Assembly (NCBI GenBank): GCA_018062515.1
Contig: JAGOSC010000073.1
Span: 1-9,293 of the forward strand
Origin: Candidatus Omnitrophota bacterium
GTDB lineage: Bacteria; Omnitrophota; Gorgyraeia; Zapsychrales; Zapsychraceae
Direction of reading: 5' to 3'
DNA: 9,293 nt
The translations under genes and the position numbers were made by a program. Every line of letters starts with the position of its first letter. Positions within the stretch are counted from its first letter, which is position 1. The notes beneath the pieces are model-generated. The model was not told the origin of the DNA and did not search any database. It saw nothing but the letters and a program-made list of their open reading frames with translations. Shown one piece after another: positions 4,977-9,293 of the stretch.

Positions 4977-6188
4977 TTAAATTAACTTCGTTATGTTCAT
5001 GATTGGCATGAAAAGCGCAATAACAATAAACCCAATGACAATACCCAAGACCCCAATAATTAAAGGTTCTATAATACTTGTTAAACCTTCAACGGCCGCG
5101 TCCACTTGGTCGTCGTAAAACTCTGATATTTTAAGAAGCATTTTCTCTAGCTGCCCGGTCTTCTCGCCGATAGCGATCATGCGTGTTACCATTGGCGGAA
5201 ATACTTTACTTTTAGACAATGGCGGCGCGATACTTTCTCCGCTTCGCACATTATTTTTGACCTCATCTATAACAAGCTCCAACACCCTATTTCCGATCGT
5301 TTTTCCGACGATATCCAGCGATTCGAGAATCGGGACTCCCGTTTGAATTAAAGTAGCTAATGTTCGGCTAAACCGGCTGATAGCTACTTTACGAAGCAAG
5401 GTCCCAAATATGGGAAGCTTTAGTAAAGCCCCATCAATCACCACCGCACCTTTATTTGTTTTATGCCATTGCTGCATTAAAACGACAATAATCACAATCC
5501 CGATGACCAAAAAAATCAAATATTTCTTTAAACCCTCACTGATACCGATGAGAAGTTGAGTGATTGGCGGAAGTTCAGAATTAAGCGATGCATAAATTCC
5601 CGCAAATGTAGGAACAACTTTAACCAATAAAAGAATCGTAATAAGAATGGCCATCGATACAACGACCGCCGGATAAATCATGGCCGACTTAACTTTACGC
5701 CGTAACCGCAACGTCTTTTCCATGTAGAATGAAACACGGTCAAGTACCTGAGCGAGCACACCGCCCGTTTCACCGACTCTAACCATATTCACAAACAAAG
5801 TGTCAAAGACCTGCGGATGTTTGGAAAACGATACCGATAAACTGCTTCCATGAGAAATATCTTCGGTGATAATTCCTAATACCTTCTTAAACATGGGATG
5901 AGTGACTTGCTCTTGCAGAGCGTCTAGACCTTGAACAATGGGAATACCGGCGTCGACCATCGTCGCAAATTGGCGGGCGAAAATAACGATTTCATCGGGC
6001 TTAACTTTTTTGCTACCAAAAGAACTTTTCTTTTTAGTAACGCTAGCCTCTTTAACTTCATTAATTGAAATAATAACAAATTTGCGTTTACGCAGCTCTT
6101 CAATGACCGTATTTTTATTATCCGCTGAAATCTTTCCGGTTACGGTTTTTGAATCCTGATTTTTTGCTATGTATTTGAACGTGGCCAT
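4977..6188 (-). CDS. GspF/PilC-family inner-membrane platform protein (403 aa)
   Basis: Polytopic inner-membrane protein that forms the platform on which the assembly ATPase acts. An N-terminal region of about 65 residues (starting MATFKYIAKN) is followed by two T2SSF domains at about 67-190 and 270-392. They carry the repeated family signatures ARQFATMVDAGIPI (71-84) and SRTLATLIQTGVPI (274-287), with VRVGETGG (136-143) and IAIGEKTGQL (338-347) as the matching second halves. Membrane segments are visible at about 170-195, 222-239 and 372-395, the usual three. Length is typical. The start at 6188 fits the conserved N-terminus although the ribosome site is weak. The stop lies 4 bp before the coiled-coil gene, so the two are probably co-transcribed. 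GspF and PilC cannot be told apart from this alone. Confidence 0.96.
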   Translation of the reverse strand: MATFKYIAKNQDSKTVTGKISADNKNTVIEELRKRKFVIISINEVKEASVTKKKSSFGSKKVKPDEIVIFARQFATMVDAGIPIVQGLDALQEQVTHPMFKKVLGIITEDISHGSSLSVSFSKHPQVFDTLFVNMVRVGETGGVLAQVLDRVSFYMEKTLRLRRKVKSAMIYPAVVVSMAILITILLLVKVVPTFAGIYASLNSELPPITQLLIGISEGLKKYLIFLVIGIVIIVVLMQQWHKTNKGAVVIDGALLKLPIFGTLLRKVAISRFSRTLATLIQTGVPILESLDIVGKTIGNRVLELVIDEVKNNVRSGESIAPPLSKSKVFPPMVTRMIAIGEKTGQLEKMLLKISEFYDDQVDAAVEGLTSIIEPLIIGVLGIVIGFIVIALFMPIMNITKLI

Positions 6189-6248
6189 ATGATTTACTTA
6201 GAAATTAAGAAATACCGCTGCGGCAAAGGTTGGCAAACAACTAGTTAA

Positions 6249-6276
6249 ACTATAACCCATAAATAACACTTGGCAA
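6249..6276 (-). promoter_or_regulatory. Candidate sigma70 promoter for the gspF/pilC gene
   Basis: On the minus strand, TTGCCA (6276-6271) and TATAGT (6254-6249) are separated by 16 bp, each one mismatch from the sigma70 consensus. A start near 6242 would leave a leader of about 54 nt before the ATG at 6188. It lies in the 155-bp gap (6189-6343) between the second ATPase and the platform gene, in which I see no convincing terminator. It would let the platform and coiled-coil genes be transcribed independently of the ATPases. AT-rich gaps give such matches by chance, so confidence is moderate. Confidence 0.45.
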
Positions 6277-6343
6277 TGCCCATTTATTTTTCTTAAATAT
6301 TTTAACACTAAATTTTGTCTTTGAAAGAAAGAATGAAAGTAAA

Positions 6344-8053
6344 TTAATCACTGCTCGTAATACGTAAAACCTCATCTAAAGTAGTCTGCCCCGCAACACA
6401 TTTCTCCATAGCGTCCTCAAATAAGGTGCGCATTTCTTTATTTTTTCTGGCAAAGTCTTTGATGTCGTCGGAAGACTTTCCTTTCAGAAGAAGTAATCGG
6501 ATGTCATCATCCACTTCTAATAATTCGGTTATTCCCATGCGCCCCTGATAACCGAGCTGGCGGCATTTATCACACCCTTTTCCTTTATAAAATTTTACGC
6601 CAGGTGCCGGTGTGTAGTGAAGATTATTTAATAAATCTTTAGGCACTTCGATTTCCGTACGGCATACCGGACAAATTTTTCGGCACAATCTTTGAGCGCT
6701 AATTAAAAAAACACTGGAGGCAACCAAAAAAGGTTCGATATCCATGTCGATCAGACGGGTCAGCGCACTGGCGGAATCATTGGTGTGCAGCGTAGAAAAA
6801 ACTAATTGGCCGGTTAACGAAGCCTTGATAGCAATATCCGCTGTTTCTCCGTCGCGAATTTCTCCGACCATGACCACGTCGGGACTCTGACGTAACATCG
6901 CCCTTAATCCTTCAGCAAAAGTAAGACCGATTTCGGGCCGAGCCTGAATTTGCGTCAAACCTTCAATCAAATACTCGACGGGATCTTCGACGGTAATTAC
7001 ATTTTTCTCGACGGAATTTAACTTGTTGATCAAAGAATACAATGTCGTGGATTTGCCGCTTCCCGTCGGCCCTGTCACCAGCATCATTCCGAAAGGCTTT
7101 ACCGTAGCCTCTTCGAGAATGGCCAAGGCTTTTGGCGTAAATCCCAAGCCTGCGAGCCCTACAGAAAGACTTCCTTTATCGAGAATCCGCATAACAATCT
7201 TTTCACCAAATGTCGTCGGCAGCATGGATACCCGGAAGTCTACTTCCTTATTCGCCATTTTCAGTTTAAAGCGGCCATCCTGCGGCGCATGGCTCATCGT
7301 AATGTCGAGGTGCGACATGATTTTAATTCTGACGATAATAGCATTCTGATTCTCTTTGGGAATATCTAAGATCTCATTAAGAATCCCATCGATACGATAA
7401 CGGACTTTCATGCAGTTCATTTTGGGTTCCATATGAATATCTGAAGCACGCTGTTTAATGGCTTCCCGGACAATTAAGTTGACCATACGGATGATGGGAG
7501 CCTTTTCACTTTCATCAAGCGAACTATCTAAATTTTCATCTTCCCCATTTTCGGAGATAATTTCAAAATCCTCGACGATAATATCCTTGCTGATATCCGT
7601 AACAGTAGTCTCAGCTTTTGCGCCGTAAAAATTATCAATGACTTTAAGGATTTCGTCATTCGTGCTCATGACGATTTCAATTTCTTTACTGGTAATATTT
7701 TTTAAATCATCGACGATAAAGACATTCAGCGGGTCAGAAACAGCGATGGTTAAAGTTTCCTCCAGCAATGATAGTGGGATGATCTGGTACTGCCGGGCTA
7801 TACGTTCCGGAATGACTTCTTTAAGAGCGGGGTCAAATCTATACTTTGAAAGATTGATGAAGGGGATATTTAATTCACGGACTAGCAGAACGAGTAATTC
7901 TTTTTCTTTAATAAACCCCTTTTCAATAATAGCTTTTTCTAAGGTAATTCCTCGACGCTTCTGGTGAACCATGGCGTCTTCGATATCCTCTTTTTTGATT
8001 TTCTTCGTATCAATTAAAGTCTGAATAATTTTATCGCGCAATGATTTTGACAT
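6344..8053 (-). CDS. GspE/PilB-family assembly ATPase, second tandem copy (569 aa)
   Basis: Full-length assembly ATPase. Residues 1-143 form a GspE N-terminal (MshEN-like) domain with two helical half-repeats (about 5-31 and 33-70). An acidic linker follows at about 152-184. The N2 domain carries the canonical SDIHMEP at 204-210 and the Asp-box stretch at 242-262 ending PQDGRF. Walker A GPTGSGKST is at 328-336, Walker B VVMVGEIRD at 393-401 and the His box STLHTND at 420-426. Zinc-site cysteines are at 461, 464, 494 and 497. All catalytic motifs look intact and the length is normal for the family. The ATG at 8053 lies 3 bp after the upstream ATPase stop with only a weak GGAAAA-type ribosome site, so translational coupling is likely. 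In many T4P clusters the gene after pilB is pilT, but the tetracysteine site marks this as a second assembly-type ATPase. Its pairing with the first copy is unexplained. Confidence 0.97.
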   Translation of the reverse strand: MSKSLRDKIIQTLIDTKKIKKEDIEDAMVHQKRRGITLEKAIIEKGFIKEKELLVLLVRELNIPFINLSKYRFDPALKEVIPERIARQYQIIPLSLLEETLTIAVSDPLNVFIVDDLKNITSKEIEIVMSTNDEILKVIDNFYGAKAETTVTDISKDIIVEDFEIISENGEDENLDSSLDESEKAPIIRMVNLIVREAIKQRASDIHMEPKMNCMKVRYRIDGILNEILDIPKENQNAIIVRIKIMSHLDITMSHAPQDGRFKLKMANKEVDFRVSMLPTTFGEKIVMRILDKGSLSVGLAGLGFTPKALAILEEATVKPFGMMLVTGPTGSGKSTTLYSLINKLNSVEKNVITVEDPVEYLIEGLTQIQARPEIGLTFAEGLRAMLRQSPDVVMVGEIRDGETADIAIKASLTGQLVFSTLHTNDSASALTRLIDMDIEPFLVASSVFLISAQRLCRKICPVCRTEIEVPKDLLNNLHYTPAPGVKFYKGKGCDKCRQLGYQGRMGITELLEVDDDIRLLLLKGKSSDDIKDFARKNKEMRTLFEDAMEKCVAGQTTLDEVLRITSSD

Positions 8054-8056
8054 AAA

Positions 8057-9293
8057 TTAATTTTTTCCTGATTCATCCGGAGCCGTTACTCGTAACACTT
8101 CTTCCAGAGTTGTTAAACCTTCCATCGCTTTGGTCAATCCGTCTTCCCGCATCGTTCGCATGCCTTCTTTTCTGGCCAAAGCTTTCATGGCTGCTTCTCC
8201 AGCCCGGTTGAGAATCGTTTCCCGTATCTGAGGAGAAATGACTAAAATTTCAGTGATACCAACACGTCCTTTATACCCGGTGTTAAAACATTTTTTGCAA
8301 CCTTTTCCCCGGAACAACTGTATATTTTGGTCGGGAAATAGTCGGGTTAAGCCAACCTTGTCTGCCGTGGGCTTTGGAATTTCGACTGGTTCTTTACAGA
8401 ACAAACAAATTTTTCTAAGTAAACGTTGCGCCACGATGGCTAAGACGGAAGAACAAATTAAAAAAGGTTCCACGCCCATATTCATCATACGAACGACCGA
8501 GCCTGCTGCCGTCGTCGTGTGCAGTGAACTTAAAACCAAGTGGCCTGTCAAAGCCGCCTTCACCGCAATGTCCATCGTTTCTGAATCACGGATTTCCCCG
8601 ATTAAAATAATATCCGGATCTTGTCGGAGAATAGACCGTAAACTCGTCGAGAAAGTCAAACCCATTTGCGGCCTTACGTTCACTTGATTAATGGTGGGCA
8701 TTAAATATTCAACAGGATCTTCGACGGTAACAATATTCTTCTCCGGCGAGTCTACATACTTTAGCACTGAATATAGTGTTGTCGTTTTACCGCTACCCGT
8801 CGGGCCGCAAGTTAAAATCATACCATGCGGCTTGGCGGCACATTCTTTTAAAGCGATTAATGATTTAGGGTCAAAACCCAATTTATCTATATCTAAGACC
8901 GTGCCTTCTTGGTCTAGAACACGAAGAACGATTTTTTCCCCAAATGCCGTCGGGAGCACATTGACACGAAAGTCAACCGGACGGTTTCCTGAGATGATCG
9001 TTTTAAACCGGCCGTCTTGAGGCAGACGATGCTCCGAAATATCCAGATTCGATATAACTTTAATTCTTGAAATGATAGGAAAGTGAAGCACTTTAGCCAG
9101 CCGGTCAATCTCACGGATAACTCCGTCAATGCGGTATCTTATGCGCACCGTTTTTTCCATAGGCTCAATGAAGACGTCGCTTGCCTTGGCCAAAACGGAC
9201 TGTTGTATAATCGTATCAGTCAGTCGAATAATGGGCGCTTCCTGACTAATTTCTTCCACATTGCCCGACGTTGATGCCTGCGCCGCCTCTTTA
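8057..9293 (-). CDS. GspE/PilB-family assembly ATPase, 5' end cut by window edge
   Basis: Hexameric cytoplasmic ATPase expected to power pilin or pseudopilin assembly. The frame stays open to the right edge, so the visible 411 residues lack the true start and the N-terminal domain; an in-frame GTG at 9259 is not taken as the start. In fragment numbering, the N2-type domain holds ASDVFIEP near residue 40 and the Asp-box region RIKVISNLDI near 76-85. Walker A GPTGSGKTT is at about 163-171, Walker B DIILIGEIRD at about 227-236 and the His box SSLHTTT at about 255-261. Two CxxC pairs near 296-299 and 332-335 form the tetracysteine zinc site of the GspE/PilB branch, which argues against a PilT retraction ATPase. 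One oddity is Phe where the family usually has His in ASDIHIEP. The gene ends 3 bp before a second paralogue. Family assignment is certain; whether it serves T4P or T2SS is not. Confidence 0.95.
   Translation of the reverse strand, partial: KEAAQASTSGNVEEISQEAPIIRLTDTIIQQSVLAKASDVFIEPMEKTVRIRYRIDGVIREIDRLAKVLHFPIISRIKVISNLDISEHRLPQDGRFKTIISGNRPVDFRVNVLPTAFGEKIVLRVLDQEGTVLDIDKLGFDPKSLIALKECAAKPHGMILTCGPTGSGKTTTLYSVLKYVDSPEKNIVTVEDPVEYLMPTINQVNVRPQMGLTFSTSLRSILRQDPDIILIGEIRDSETMDIAVKAALTGHLVLSSLHTTTAAGSVVRMMNMGVEPFLICSSVLAIVAQRLLRKICLFCKEPVEIPKPTADKVGLTRLFPDQNIQLFRGKGCKKCFNTGYKGRVGITEILVISPQIRETILNRAGEAAMKALARKEGMRTMREDGLTKAMEGLTTLEEVLRVTAPDESGKN

Noticed and set aside
6189..6343. Terminator or second riboswitch in the gap before gspF/pilC
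   Set aside because: Only short palindromes (such as GGCATTGCC and CCGCAGCGG) are present, with no stable stem plus T-tract and no GEMM core.
6344..8053. PilT retraction ATPase for the second ATPase gene
   Set aside because: It has a GspE-type N-terminal domain and the tetracysteine zinc motif, both absent from PilT.
8238..9020. Plus-strand open frames opposite the upstream ATPase (8238-8687, 8691-9020)
   Set aside because: They mirror a highly conserved ATPase coding region and have no recognisable protein features or ribosome sites.
1..9293. CRISPR array, tRNA, rRNA, insertion sequence or attachment site
   Set aside because: No regularly spaced repeats, cloverleaf, rRNA-like stretch, transposase or terminal repeats were seen; the window is filled by the pilus cluster.

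Overview
The window is one block of minus-strand genes for a type IV pilus / type II secretion-like (T4P/T2SS) machine. No plus-strand gene is supported. The DNA is fairly AT-rich and the genes are tightly packed, with 3-4 bp gaps and stop/start overlaps. Two features recall pilus loci of uncultured Candidatus Omnitrophota and similar diderm lineages: the style of the pilin (FTLVE leader, NLLRA helix, short C-terminal domain) and the set of minor pilins around a DUF4900-like PilX. This placement is an impression from protein style and is low confidence; no taxonomic marker gene is present.

Layout in transcription order, from high to low coordinates. A GspE/PilB-family ATPase is cut by the right edge (9293-8057). 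Three bp later comes a second full-length GspE/PilB paralogue (8053-6344). A 155-bp gap with a candidate sigma70 promoter leads to the GspF/PilC inner-membrane platform (6188-4977). A secreted coiled-coil protein of unknown function follows after 4 bp (4972-4064). A 390-bp regulatory leader precedes the main pilin (3673-3272). After a strong hairpin come a PilV/GspI-like minor pilin (3180-2710), a PilW/GspJ-like one (2720-2031), a large PilX/DUF4900-like one (2026-323) and a small single-membrane-span protein (323-9).

The most interesting part is the pilin leader (3674-4063). It has a near-consensus sigma70 promoter (TTGACA-17-TATACT), then a GEMM-I (cyclic-di-GMP-I class) riboswitch aptamer, a spacer hairpin and an intrinsic terminator with a 12-bp stem and T-tract. 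Downstream of that terminator lie a second good sigma70-like promoter (TTGACG-17-TAGAAT) and a long inverted repeat that ends just before a strong Shine-Dalgarno. The structure suggests pilin transcription from a distal promoter gated by a cyclic dinucleotide, plus a proximal promoter that bypasses the gate.

How the parts fit together: the ATPases would power assembly through the GspF/PilC platform. The pilin would form the fibre, and the minor pilins would prime or cap it. The coiled-coil protein and the small membrane protein are unassigned accessory parts. A retraction ATPase (PilT), the secretin, the prepilin peptidase and the PilMNOP/GspLM alignment proteins are not in this window.
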